Source of the DNA: Clostridia bacterium
GTDB taxonomy: Bacteria; Bacillota; Clostridia; Oscillospirales; Acutalibacteraceae
Reading direction: 5' to 3'
Assembly: GCA_017623575.1 (NCBI GenBank)
Contig: JAGAOS010000045.1
Location: 1-64,000 of the forward strand
DNA: 64,000 bases
Below are positions 27,079-36,016 of this stretch, piece after piece; positions within the stretch are counted from its first letter, which is position 1, and the number at the start of each line of letters is the position of its first letter. The notes under the pieces are model-generated. The model saw nothing but the letters and a program-made list of their open reading frames with translations. It searched no databases and was not told the origin of the DNA. Position numbers and translations under genes: made by a program.

Positions 27079-30000
27079 ATGATGAGCGAATCAATCAGCA
27101 AGAATTTTTTAGTTAAATTTATAGCAGTGTTTGTTTCTGTTTTGCTCTTGTTATGTGTTGCTCCCACTATGGGATTAACAGATAACATTACTGCAAGAGC
27201 CGAAACACCGGTGTATGATTCTTCACTTGGAACTTACACCACCGGTACAGATGCAAACGGCAATACTGTATTAACCGCTGTGCCTAATGAAAACGCAGGC
27301 TTTAGAGGTTGGTTTTTAAGTGATGGAACCGAGGTTTCATATAATGAGGCATACACTCTGCCAAGTGGTGCTTCCGCTTCAAACTACATTCCCGTTTTTT
27401 ATGATTTTAATTTAGTTAAAAACGGCGGATTTGAAGAGTATGCGCCTAACACCAATCTAAAAAGCGGAGTTCCCGCAGATGAAATTTGGGAAGGTGTAAC
27501 CGATACCGAGGCCAAAGGTGAAGGCGGCGACTGGACAAAATCAATTGTTTCAAATAATCGAGCAAGAACCGGTAGCAAATCACTTGCTTTAACTTCCTTC
27601 CACAATTGTTCTTACAAAGATTTTACAGGACTTGAGCCTAACACTCAGTACACATTAACATATTATTTTAATATTGATGCTGATACTTCAAAGTATATGA
27701 AGCAAACCTATGTTGTTAGTGGTGATGTTACTGAAAGTCAGATTTTGGCTCCTTGGAACCTTGATTCAAAGGTACCTACTCTTGCAAAGTACCTTTACGG
27801 TGCTACCGATGGTGTTTGCGCCGCAGGTGAGTGGAAAAAGACAAAAATGACCTTCTTCACCGGTGATAACACAAGTGTAAAACTTTTAATTTATTATCAC
27901 GACGGAAGCAACGCTTCGCCCCTTTATATTGATGATGTATCATTAGTTAAAGATGTTTTGGCAAGTCCTAATGAATATTTTAAAGAGGATTATTCCGCAG
28001 GCTCTGTTGCAAATTGGTCTGCTTTAGGTGATGGTTTAAGTTTATCCTCTGACAACGCAAAATTAAATGTAAATGCAACCTCACCCTTTAAGAGAATACA
28101 AAGCGCTCCCTTCTTAGCCAAAAAAGGAGCAACCTATACAGTTAATTTTACCTTTAATTTAGCCAATTTAACAGATGTAGGCAATTATATTAACTTCTCT
28201 CTTACAACCGCAAAGGGAAGAACTACCGAAGCAGGTTATTATGTTCAGAATTCTAAGGGAGATACTAATTTCAAGGCTATATTAACACAGAATGGCAAAA
28301 CCATGGATATAACCAAATATTATAATGACGGTATTTATTCCAATACCTGTGTCCAACAAAGTGGCTTGTCAAGTAGTTTTGATGCACAAAGTGATATTAA
28401 TGCAGCATTAAGCTTTAAGGCCGATAAAACAACTCCCGTTTATCTTAATGTATGGATTAACGGTACAGGTACATATACTATTGATAATTTAAGTGTAACC
28501 GAGGATACCTCTAGTATGGATTCAGGAACTTTTGCCGCTAAATGTGCCGCTGTTACTGCCGGTACTGCAATCCGTACCGAAGGTAAGCAGGGTATGCGTT
28601 ACAAAACCCGCATTGATAAAAGACTCCTCACATCTGATATGTACTACGGTTTGCGTGTTATCGAATACGGCACTGTAGCAATTAAAGCGGACTATGCCGG
28701 CGGTACTGAGCTTCGAATAGACGGTATGTATGATTATGGTGAAAACACCTATGCTCCTAAGTACGGTGTTGCTTACTCATTTAATGATGGTATAGATAAG
28801 GTTTTTGCAGAAGATGAAAAATCACTTGACTTTACAGGTGTTTTAATTAATATTCCCGAAGAGAATTATAATACCAAATACACCGTAAGAGCATATTTTA
28901 AATATGTAGATGCAAGTGGTAATACAGGAATTTTCTATGCTGATGACCAAAATGATATTGCTATCTATCCCGTTTCCAAGGCTGCTTATTCTGCAAAAAA
29001 TGCCGACGGCGATTTTGCCGAAAGCACTGAGGTTCGCAATTATCTTTATAACAATATTATAAGCAAATATACCGATAAAATTATTAAGGTTTCTAATGAT
29101 TCTGCACCCATTGCAACCAATTTTGAGGGTATTCGTTCAACCATTTATCACGGTGTAACCTTCTTCCCTGATAGTCATGGCAGAACCTATACCGTAGCTC
29201 AGGCGGCCACCGAAATGGATCGACTTGTTGATACCAAGGTTGATAATGTTCGTACCCGTTTTGATTCCCATTGGGCATGGACCGCTAGTGGTTGGGATTG
29301 GAACAGTACTAAGATGAAAGCCTTCTATAAGTGGGCTGAAATGTTAGAGGATAGAAATATTTCTATCACCATTCAGGCAGGCTGGCATTTATATGATTTT
29401 ATCTACTTCTACAATAAAAATGTAGCAAATTCAGATTTTACAGCTTCTGATATGAATAACGAGGGTCATTCCTCAATTCCTGAGGTTAATTATCTGCACG
29501 GTTATACCGATGACAGAACTGCAAAAGCTACAGCTCTTTACGGTGAGGATGCAAATGCAGCTAAAATTGAGGCAGATGCACGGGCATTAGGACTTAACTT
29601 TACCGATGCCGAATTTGCACATTATTCTGTTGCCGCCGCCCGTTACGGTGAGTGGATTACACAGGGTATTGAGGCACTTAAAGCACAGGGCCTTTCAAAT
29701 GTTGAGTATGTTCTTCCCTTCACCGAGTCGGGTGATGTAAGAACTGGTGATACAACCTATTCCTATGATGAGTGGATTATTATGACTATGGGTCTTAATA
29801 ATGCGCTTGAAGATGCAGGACTCAGAAGTAGCTTGAAGCTTATTGGCCCTGCACAGTCAATTTATGCATTTCAAAATCGTCTTTCTTTGGTTGAGTATGT
29901 TTATTCACACACAACAGGTACTGAATATGCCGATATGATTGATATTAACGCAATGCATCAGTACACCCGTCCTAACTATGAGGCAGGCTATGCAAATACC

Positions 30001-30828
30001 GTTTACGACCCCGAGGCATCCTATTCATTAGCAGAAGAAAACTTCAACTACTATAACGATGTTCTTACAAACAGCGGTGTAAGAAATATGGAGTTCTGGT
30101 GCGATGAATATTTTGCACACGCTCCCGATGCCAAGTGGTGGAACAATGTAGGTATGCAGATGACACAGTATGCCGCAGGTCTTACCGCCGGTATAAACAC
30201 AGGTGTTAACCGTTTCTTGACCTGGCAGATGTTTGATACTCTTTGGGATAGTGAAAGTACTCACGGCACCGGTATTCACGATAATAGTGTTGAGTTCTCA
30301 GGTGGTGTTCACGCAGTAGGTACCTGTCCTTCTTTGGTTCATGTAGATGGCAAAACCTGTCCTAACGGTGCAGATTGTGAATGTACAAAGAATTATAACA
30401 TTTCCAGCTATGTTCCAAGAACCACCTATTACGGAATTAACCTTATAGGTAAGTATATGAACAATGAGAACGCTTCTGTATTTGCTGCTGATGTTGTTAA
30501 TGCCGCAGAAGATAACGGTGGAATTTATGTAAGCGCAATTAAAAACGATAACGGCAAAACTGTTATTTTGGTTGTAAATACAAATTCAATCGTCGCTAAT
30601 GTGGATGTTGAGCTTGAATATGGTAATGTATCTTCATTTAATCGTTACACCTATGATCCCAACGAAATTGTTCCTACCGCCGATGCAACCTCGCTTCCCA
30701 GCGATAAAACCATTTCTATGAATGGTGGCAACATCTTTAGTGATATGATTCCCGCACAGTCCTTTGCAATTTATGTAGAGGGTGGCAACTTTATAGGTGA
30801 TGATGTTAACATTCCCTTTGAGTTTTAA
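27079..30828 (+). CDS. Secreted multidomain protein with putative GH-A-like glycosidase barrel, copy 3
   Basis: A 1249-residue paralogue, the shortest of the three; its second jelly-roll is trimmed. The order is otherwise the same: signal peptide ending near ARAE, GFRGWFLSDGTEV, CBM-like modules, GTAIRTEGKQGMRYKT domain (about 480-660), barrel, beta-sandwich. The candidate acid/base is kept in LPFTESGDV and the nucleophile in FWCDEYFAHA. The first barrel strand differs (YHGVTFFPDSHGRTY, WAWTASGWDW for WMWNEDTGWDW), so the binding cleft may differ. The start is placed at ATG 27079, nine bases after AAGGAG; the ATGs at 27073 and 27082 fit less well. The cysteine cluster is VGTCPSL...KTCPNGADCEC. 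Confidence 0.74.
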   Translation: MMSESISKNFLVKFIAVFVSVLLLLCVAPTMGLTDNITARAETPVYDSSLGTYTTGTDANGNTVLTAVPNENAGFRGWFLSDGTEVSYNEAYTLPSGASASNYIPVFYDFNLVKNGGFEEYAPNTNLKSGVPADEIWEGVTDTEAKGEGGDWTKSIVSNNRARTGSKSLALTSFHNCSYKDFTGLEPNTQYTLTYYFNIDADTSKYMKQTYVVSGDVTESQILAPWNLDSKVPTLAKYLYGATDGVCAAGEWKKTKMTFFTGDNTSVKLLIYYHDGSNASPLYIDDVSLVKDVLASPNEYFKEDYSAGSVANWSALGDGLSLSSDNAKLNVNATSPFKRIQSAPFLAKKGATYTVNFTFNLANLTDVGNYINFSLTTAKGRTTEAGYYVQNSKGDTNFKAILTQNGKTMDITKYYNDGIYSNTCVQQSGLSSSFDAQSDINAALSFKADKTTPVYLNVWINGTGTYTIDNLSVTEDTSSMDSGTFAAKCAAVTAGTAIRTEGKQGMRYKTRIDKRLLTSDMYYGLRVIEYGTVAIKADYAGGTELRIDGMYDYGENTYAPKYGVAYSFNDGIDKVFAEDEKSLDFTGVLINIPEENYNTKYTVRAYFKYVDASGNTGIFYADDQNDIAIYPVSKAAYSAKNADGDFAESTEVRNYLYNNIISKYTDKIIKVSNDSAPIATNFEGIRSTIYHGVTFFPDSHGRTYTVAQAATEMDRLVDTKVDNVRTRFDSHWAWTASGWDWNSTKMKAFYKWAEMLEDRNISITIQAGWHLYDFIYFYNKNVANSDFTASDMNNEGHSSIPEVNYLHGYTDDRTAKATALYGEDANAAKIEADARALGLNFTDAEFAHYSVAAARYGEWITQGIEALKAQGLSNVEYVLPFTESGDVRTGDTTYSYDEWIIMTMGLNNALEDAGLRSSLKLIGPAQSIYAFQNRLSLVEYVYSHTTGTEYADMIDINAMHQYTRPNYEAGYANTVYDPEASYSLAEENFNYYNDVLTNSGVRNMEFWCDEYFAHAPDAKWWNNVGMQMTQYAAGLTAGINTGVNRFLTWQMFDTLWDSESTHGTGIHDNSVEFSGGVHAVGTCPSLVHVDGKTCPNGADCECTKNYNISSYVPRTTYYGINLIGKYMNNENASVFAADVVNAAEDNGGIYVSAIKNDNGKTVILVVNTNSIVANVDVELEYGNVSSFNRYTYDPNEIVPTADATSLPSDKTISMNGGNIFSDMIPAQSFAIYVEGGNFIGDDVNIPFEF

Positions 30829-30850
30829 TTTAATTAATTCATAAATATTA

Positions 30851-30898
30851 AAAATCTGCAATAAAATGCGTAAAAAGCATTTTGTTGCAGATTTTTTG
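30851..30898 (+). terminator. Rho-independent terminator, CTGCAATAAAA family copy 3
   Basis: AATCTGCAATAAAATGC pairs with GCATTTTGTTGCAGATT, followed by TTTTTG. It ends hydrolase copy 3 and matches the palindrome at 52520 almost base for base (both contain AAAATGCGTAAA). Confidence 0.83.
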
Positions 30899-30937
30899 TG
30901 TAGCAGAAGTATTCAAACATCAAACACGAATAAGACT

Positions 30938-30974
30938 AAAAAAGGCTACAGAGCAAAAATGCTGTAGCCTTTTA
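30938..30974 (-). terminator. Rho-independent terminator of pcrA
   Basis: AAAAGGCTACAG and CTGTAGCCTTTT pair around a ten-base loop just past the pcrA stop; on the minus strand T-rich sequence follows. Confidence 0.78.
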
Positions 30975-30978
30975 ATCT

Positions 30979-33423
30979 TTATTCAAGTATTTCCATCTTA
31001 ACAAAGTTGGACATAAGCTTTTTGGTGCCTCGGGTATCAAAGGCAATTTCCAAAAGGCAATCTCCGCCCATGGGTGTGGTTTTAAGTATGGTGCCGTCGC
31101 CAAAAACCTTGTGGCGAACACGCATACCCTTTTGGTATTCCACCTTTTCGGTTTTTGCGGCAGATGCTGTAGATGCTCTGTAGCTTGATTTAGGGGGTTC
31201 GTTTGTCTTAGCGGTAGCTCCGTAATTATTACCGTATGAACCGTAGCTTGGTTTGTAGCTTCCGTAACCCGATTTATAGCCGCCACCAGCAATAGCCTGT
31301 TTTAATTTTGCCTCCCATGGGTCAATGGTTGCACCACCGTTTATTTCACAAAGCTCGGTGGGAATCTCCTTTAAAAATCTGGAGGGCATATTTCGGTTGG
31401 TGGTACCAAAAAGCATTCTTGTATAGGAATTGGTTATGTAAAGATTGCGTTTTGCTCGGGTAATTCCAACATAGGCAAGGCGGCGCTCTTCCTCAATTTC
31501 CTTATCGCCGCCGTATATTGTTTGGGTGCCGGGAAAAATATTTTCCTCCAAGCCAACTAAAAATACATTGTCAAACTCCAAGCCCTTTGCAGAGTGAAGT
31601 GTCATAAGCACCACATAATCCTCATCGGGGTCGTAGCTGTCAATGTCGCTTATAAGCGCAACCTCCTCCAGATATTCTGAAAGGGTAGGCGCTTCGGCTT
31701 CTTTTTCATAATTTTTAATGCCTGAACGAAGCTCGTTTACATTATCAACTCTGTCGGCAGATTCTTCACCCTCTGCCTTTAATGCCGCCATATATCCCGA
31801 TTTATTAAGCATTTCGTCAAATAATTCATCTATTGGAAGTGTTTCGGAAAGCTCAATAAGCTCGTTTATCATCTTCGCAAACATCTTCAGCTTGGTTGCC
31901 GCGCGGGATAATATGGGGTAATCTTCGGCGTTTTCAAAAACCTCAAAAAGTGAAATACCAATTTGGGATGCAACTTCTTCTGCATTTTTTACGGTGGTTT
32001 CACCAATACCTCGCTTCGGCTCGTTTATAATTCTTTTAAGCCTTACCGAATCGTTGGGATTATTAATAACATTAAGGTATGCCACAACATCCTTTATTTC
32101 TTTTCGGTCAAAGAAACGGTGACCGCCTACAACTCGATAAGAGATTCCTGAGCGTACAAAAACATTTTCAATAGTGCTGGAGAGCGCATTCATTCTGTAA
32201 AGAACAGCGTTCTGATTAAATTTTCCACCCTCTTGAACCTTGGAAAGTATGGTTTCGGCAACAAATTTTGCCTCTTCTTGTTCGTTATTAAGGGTATGCA
32301 CCTTAATTTTGCTGTCTGTTGCAAGGTCGGTCCAAAGATTTTTGCCCTTTCTGCCCTTGTTGTTGGCAATAACTGCATTTGCGGCTTTAAGAATGGTGGA
32401 TGTAGAACGATAATTCTGCTCTAATCTTATAACCCTTGCATTTTTAAAATTATCCTCAAAGCTTAAAATATTCTCAATGGTGGCACCGCGGAAGGAGTAG
32501 ATGCTTTGGTCATCATCACCTACCACACAAATGTTTTGATGAAGAGATGCCAGCATACTCACAAGCTTGTATTGAGCGTGGTTGGTATCCTGATACTCGT
32601 CAACCATTATGTATTTAAATTTGTTAGCGTAGTATTCCAGTACATCTGCATTTTTTTCAAACAGCATTACAGCGTTGTAGATTATATCGTCAAAATCCAT
32701 TGCATCTGCAGATTTTAAGCGATTTTGATAAGCCTTATAAACCTCTGCCGTTGCTCTTTTCATAGGGTAGAGTCCTTTACCGTTTGTGGCGGCATAGGAT
32801 TCGGGCGAAACAAGACTGTCTTTAGCGTGGCTTATTTCATTCATAATAAATTTAATGGGTAATTCCTTCTCAGAAATATCCATTTGTTTTAAAATGTCTT
32901 TAATAACTCGCTTTTGGTCATCCGTATCATAAATTGTAAAATGTGATGAATACCCAATTAAATCACCGTAACGGCGCAGAATACGGGCGCAGATGCTATG
33001 AAATGTACCTGCCCATATGTCATTTGCCTTATCGCCAAGACGGTTTGCAATTCGGCTTTTCAGCTCGCCCGCCGCCTTGTTTGTAAAGGTTATGGCAAGA
33101 ATCTCCCAAGGGTTTGCAGGGTAGTAGCTGAATACTCTTTCAGGCAAAGTATCGGTCTTTCCATCTAAAAAGGCCTTACCGGCTTCATATTCTTCATCGC
33201 TGATTTGGGGTACATAGTCGGTGTTCCAGGCATCACCGTATTTTACTAAACAAGCAATTCGGTTTACCAAAACGGTGGTTTTACCGCTTCCCGCACCTGC
33301 AAGCACTAAAAGAGGTCCCTTTACTGTAACCACTGCCGAAAGCTGCATATCATTCATTCTACCAAAATCTTTTTTAATTATAGCTCTTCTGAGGGCTATA
33401 AAATCATCTTTAGTATAGGGCAT
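30979..33423 (-). CDS. pcrA: ATP-dependent DNA helicase PcrA/UvrD
   Basis: An 814-residue superfamily 1 3'-5' helicase used in repair and in removing proteins from DNA. It shows the Q-motif region (MNDMQLSAV), Walker A LVLAGAGSGKTT, Walker B DEYQDTNHAQYKL, GDDDQSIYSFRGA, LEQNYRST and the C-terminal helicase motif TLHSAKGLEFDNVFLVGLEE. A spacer rich in Gly, Tyr and Ser (about 715-765) precedes the C-terminal Tudor-like PcrA tail (GMRVRHKVFGDGTIL) that binds RNA polymerase in relatives. The start is ATG 33423, with GAAAGGAC upstream and a consensus promoter behind it; an upstream in-frame start would read through that promoter. There is an insertion of about 50 residues after Walker A (DAWNTDYVPQISDEEYEAGK), which is common in clostridial PcrA. 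Confidence 0.95.
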   Translation of the reverse strand: MPYTKDDFIALRRAIIKKDFGRMNDMQLSAVVTVKGPLLVLAGAGSGKTTVLVNRIACLVKYGDAWNTDYVPQISDEEYEAGKAFLDGKTDTLPERVFSYYPANPWEILAITFTNKAAGELKSRIANRLGDKANDIWAGTFHSICARILRRYGDLIGYSSHFTIYDTDDQKRVIKDILKQMDISEKELPIKFIMNEISHAKDSLVSPESYAATNGKGLYPMKRATAEVYKAYQNRLKSADAMDFDDIIYNAVMLFEKNADVLEYYANKFKYIMVDEYQDTNHAQYKLVSMLASLHQNICVVGDDDQSIYSFRGATIENILSFEDNFKNARVIRLEQNYRSTSTILKAANAVIANNKGRKGKNLWTDLATDSKIKVHTLNNEQEEAKFVAETILSKVQEGGKFNQNAVLYRMNALSSTIENVFVRSGISYRVVGGHRFFDRKEIKDVVAYLNVINNPNDSVRLKRIINEPKRGIGETTVKNAEEVASQIGISLFEVFENAEDYPILSRAATKLKMFAKMINELIELSETLPIDELFDEMLNKSGYMAALKAEGEESADRVDNVNELRSGIKNYEKEAEAPTLSEYLEEVALISDIDSYDPDEDYVVLMTLHSAKGLEFDNVFLVGLEENIFPGTQTIYGGDKEIEEERRLAYVGITRAKRNLYITNSYTRMLFGTTNRNMPSRFLKEIPTELCEINGGATIDPWEAKLKQAIAGGGYKSGYGSYKPSYGSYGNNYGATAKTNEPPKSSYRASTASAAKTEKVEYQKGMRVRHKVFGDGTILKTTPMGGDCLLEIAFDTRGTKKLMSNFVKMEILE

Positions 33424-33456
33424 TGTATTTGTCCTTTCAATATTAGTCACTCTTAT

Positions 33457-33486
33457 ATTATATAACCTATCGTAATATAAAGTCAA
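33457..33486 (-). promoter_or_regulatory. Sigma-A promoter of pcrA
   Basis: On the minus strand TTGACT (33486-33481), 18 bases, TATAAT (33462-33457), about 35 bases before the pcrA start. Confidence 0.7.
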
Positions 33487-33582
33487 CCTAAGAAAAAATA
33501 AAATTATTTACAAAAAAGCACTATACCCTGAAAGTGATTTATGATAAAATAAATTAAATAAAAAAATTGCGGGGGTTATACC

Positions 33583-34344
33583 GTGTCAGATAAATTATCA
33601 AAAAACAAAACAATAAAAGCCGTTTCCAAAAACAAAACAGCTTTTAAAAGAATAATCGGTATTTTAATATGGCTTTTTGTTGCGGTGTTGGTTATAGCTT
33701 TGGGTCTTAATACCTTTGTTTGTGTAAGCGCCAAAGCCAATATGTATGAACCAAACGAGTTTAACGGCAAGCGGGCAGATTGTATTATGGTGCTAGGATG
33801 TGGCGTGCGGGGAAGTGAGCCCAGCCCAATGCTGAAGGACCGACTTGATACCGCCATAGAGCTTTATAAAAAGGGCGTGGCACCTAAAATCCTTATGAGC
33901 GGCGACCATGGCGGAGAGTATTACAACGAGGTCGGCGTTATGAAAGTTTATGCAATAAAAATGGGTGTTCCATCCAGTGATATTTTTATGGATCACGCAG
34001 GATTTTCCACATATGAAAGTTTATACCGCGCTAAGGAGCTTTTTGGCTGTGAGCAGCTTATTGCCGTAACACAACGGTATCATCTTTACCGTACCGTTTA
34101 TTTAGGAAACAGTCTGGGAATAGGCATAAAGGGAGTAAGCACAAACGATTATAATTACGGCGGTGCCTTTTACAGAGAAATCCGTGAGATTCTTGCCCGT
34201 GATAAGGACTTTTTTACTGCACTGCTCCAACCCGACCCGATAGTGCCTTTGGGTGAAAAAATCAATATTAACGGTGATGGCGATTTAACCAATGATGAAG
34301 CATTTTTATCTATGGCAAAAAATAACAATATAAAAATAAATTAG
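33583..34344 (+). CDS. SanA/YdcF-like membrane protein (DUF218)
   Basis: A 253-residue protein with a basic N-terminus, one membrane helix (about residues 23-45) and an extracytoplasmic DUF218 domain. The family core is visible as CIMVLGCGVRGSEPSPMLKDRL, ILMSGDHGG, DHAGFSTYESLYRAKELF and VTQRYHLYRTVYLGNSLGI. E. coli SanA, of this family, affects envelope barrier function; the biochemical activity is uncertain. The end (ININGDGDLTNDE) looks like a lone Ca-binding-type loop. It starts with GTG after GGGGG. It runs convergent with the small-gene set that ends 5 bases away, and no terminator separates them. Confidence 0.8.
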   Translation: MSDKLSKNKTIKAVSKNKTAFKRIIGILIWLFVAVLVIALGLNTFVCVSAKANMYEPNEFNGKRADCIMVLGCGVRGSEPSPMLKDRLDTAIELYKKGVAPKILMSGDHGGEYYNEVGVMKVYAIKMGVPSSDIFMDHAGFSTYESLYRAKELFGCEQLIAVTQRYHLYRTVYLGNSLGIGIKGVSTNDYNYGGAFYREIREILARDKDFFTALLQPDPIVPLGEKININGDGDLTNDEAFLSMAKNNNIKIN

Positions 34345-34348
34345 CTTA

Positions 34349-34753
34349 TTACAACATTATATACATTAAAGCCAGTATAAGCAGCTCGTCAGCTTCCTCA
34401 CCAGTTAGCAGAAGGCAGACTGCCAATATAATAAGTCGGTCATTATCCATTTTAAGACCCTTGAAATTCAAAAGATTTAAAATACTGCTTTTTTTAGGGG
34501 CTTCTGTATTAACAATGGGCGCTTGCTTGTTTTTTTGACCTGGTTTTTGATTTTTTTCTTCATTAAAATTTAAACTAATATTATTTACAGAACTTGTGTT
34601 TTGAGGTTGGCGCTTTGGCGGCGCAAGAAAAGTCGGCATATTAAGTCCACCTTTATTTTGCGTTTTTCTGTTGGTGCCGGAATACATTTGGTTAAGCTGT
34701 TCTTCAGCCATTTTTTTATGATGCTCAAATTCTGCTCTTTCACGCTCGTTCAA
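34349..34753 (-). CDS. Conserved-looking small protein with hydrophobic C-terminus
   Basis: A 134-residue protein I do not recognise. The first 30 residues are charged and helical, the middle is rich in Asn, Gln, Lys and Pro and probably disordered. The last 35 residues (DNDRLIILAVCLLLTGEEADELLILALMYIML) form two short hydrophobic helices split by an acidic GEEADE turn, like a hairpin that could lie in or on a membrane. It starts with TTG after GGTGG. It is the last of three minus-strand small genes with gaps of 18 and -1 bases, so they probably work together. Such short DxLLILALxxLL proteins occur in spore formers, but I cannot assign a role. Confidence 0.6.
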   Translation of the reverse strand: MNERERAEFEHHKKMAEEQLNQMYSGTNRKTQNKGGLNMPTFLAPPKRQPQNTSSVNNISLNFNEEKNQKPGQKNKQAPIVNTEAPKKSSILNLLNFKGLKMDNDRLIILAVCLLLTGEEADELLILALMYIML

Positions 34754-34771
34754 CTAAATCACCACCAAAAA

Positions 34772-35152
34772 TTATAATCCAAATGTGTCAAGCAGACCTT
34801 CCTCACGCAAAATAGGTAGCAGTGAGGCGATTTTTAAAATAGAAATTGCCCTGTCAACTTTTTTTGCTCTTTCTTCACTTAGATGAGGTTTTAGTGCGCG
34901 AAGAAGCTCAACTCTGCTATCTTTTTGCTCCTTGCCCAAAATGCCCGCAATACGCATTATACCTTGCATATTACCTATATTTTGCAAAAGATTATCCGGT
35001 ACCGAAAAGCCTTGCTCCTCCTTTTTTTCTTCTGCTTTATTTCCATCGTCTGAAAATCCGTTTCCAAGCAGGCTTTCGGCAACAGATTTGAGCCTGTTCA
35101 TACCGTCGGGGCTTTCCAACAAGGCAGAGATTTTTTCGCTTATATCTTCCAT
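34772..35152 (-). CDS. Small acidic helical protein of unknown function
   Basis: A 126-residue protein, probably all helical, with no signal peptide or membrane helix. Residues about 1-30 hold MEDISEKISALLESPDG, the middle is charged and linker-like, and residues about 65-126 form helices around MRIAGILGKEQKDSRVELLRALKPHLSEERAKKVDRAI. The segment LLRALKPHLSEERAKKVDRAI resembles a recurrent motif of short clostridial proteins whose role is unknown to me. Its ATG shares a base with the TAA of the upstream gene (TAATG), so the two are translationally coupled. Confidence 0.65.
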   Translation of the reverse strand: MEDISEKISALLESPDGMNRLKSVAESLLGNGFSDDGNKAEEKKEEQGFSVPDNLLQNIGNMQGIMRIAGILGKEQKDSRVELLRALKPHLSEERAKKVDRAISILKIASLLPILREEGLLDTFGL

Positions 35153-35385
35153 TATTTTGCTCCGAACAGTTTTTCCATTATAGCCCTTGCTTTGTCAGAA
35201 TTAAGCAAACGGTCAAGGGCCTCTTTATCATTTAATAAGCGATTTATTTTTTCTGCATCCTCCGCCTTTAATTTTTTAAGCAGAGCATTTGCATCGGCAT
35301 TTTTTATGCTTTCGGGGTCAATGCCTTTTTCCCTTAATATTTTTTTCGCGTTTTCCGAAATATTTTTATTTTGATTGTTGTTCAT
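35152..35385 (-). CDS. Very small charged helical protein of unknown function
   Basis: A 77-residue protein rich in Lys, Asn, Asp, Glu and Leu, predicted helical throughout (ILREKGIDPESIKNADANAL, then a Leu-heptad-like AEKINRLLNDKEALDRLLNS). It is the first gene of the three-gene minus-strand set and overlaps the next start by one base. AAGGGTGG lies upstream of its ATG. I recognise no domain. The low complexity and coupling to two other small proteins suggest a structural or assembly role rather than an enzyme. Confidence 0.62.
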   Translation of the reverse strand: MNNNQNKNISENAKKILREKGIDPESIKNADANALLKKLKAEDAEKINRLLNDKEALDRLLNSDKARAIMEKLFGAK

Positions 35386-35466
35386 AAAAAAACCACCCTT
35401 CTTTTCCTATTTTATTCTATGAAAAGCAATTTTGTTCTATACTGATTTTTTAAGGAGCCAACAAAT

Positions 35467-35937
35467 ATGTATATTCTTGTTATGTCTGATATGCACCGCA
35501 GAAAAAGTAATTTTGAAAGGGTAATGGAAAAGCATCCTCATATTAATACTATTTTCTTTTTGGGCGACGGTGCAGATGATGCCGCCGAGCTGGCAACATT
35601 TTATCCTGAAAAAACCTTTCATATTCTGTCGGGCAATTGCGATTTTTTAAGCAAATATCCTTCAAGCGGATTTTTTACCGTAAACGGAGTGAAAATACTT
35701 GCAACTCACGGACACATCTATGGTGTAAAAAGCAGTAGGGAACATCTTCGTGCGGCGGCAGAGCGTGAGGGGGTAACGCTTGCTTTATACGGACATACCC
35801 ATATTCAATCGGAGGAATATCGTGACGGAATATATCTTGTGTGTCCGGGTGCTTTAGGCAATTCACCCGACGGTCCCGGCTATGCCATTATTGATATTAC
35901 CGATAAAGGCATTGTAACAAATCTTTTAAAGCTGTAA
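35467..35937 (+). CDS. YfcE/MJ0936-type metallophosphoesterase
   Basis: A 156-residue calcineurin-like phosphodiesterase. The metal-binding motifs are present in order: SDMHRR (the usual D-x-H), FLGDGADD (G-D), SGNCDF (G-N-x-D), ATHGHIYG and YGHTHIQ (G-H-x-H). Family members hydrolyse phosphodiesters with Mn; the natural substrate is usually unknown. Length is normal. AAGGAG precedes the ATG. In many Clostridia it follows rdgB/rph, which are absent here. Confidence 0.88.
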   Translation: MYILVMSDMHRRKSNFERVMEKHPHINTIFFLGDGADDAAELATFYPEKTFHILSGNCDFLSKYPSSGFFTVNGVKILATHGHIYGVKSSREHLRAAAEREGVTLALYGHTHIQSEEYRDGIYLVCPGALGNSPDGPGYAIIDITDKGIVTNLLKL

Positions 35938-35940
35938 TCC

Positions 35941-35972
35941 GTAACAAATTTTTAACACATTTATCATATTCA
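35941..35972 (+). promoter_or_regulatory. Possible response-regulator direct repeats before the two-component operon
   Basis: GTAACAAATTT and TTAACACATTT repeat with an 11-base period, followed by ATCATATTCAA. Spaced TTAACA-like repeats with this period are what PhoP/OmpR-type regulators bind. It lies 45-75 bases before the response-regulator start, so autoregulation is plausible. This is a visual match only. Confidence 0.3.
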
Positions 35973-36016
35973 AATAATCCTGTAATGGTATTATTTTAAA
36001 AAGAGGAAGTGTGTTT

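Noticed and set aside
18827..30828. CRISPR or phase-variable repeat array
   Set aside because: The repetition is at the scale of whole paralogous genes, with no short regularly spaced repeats.
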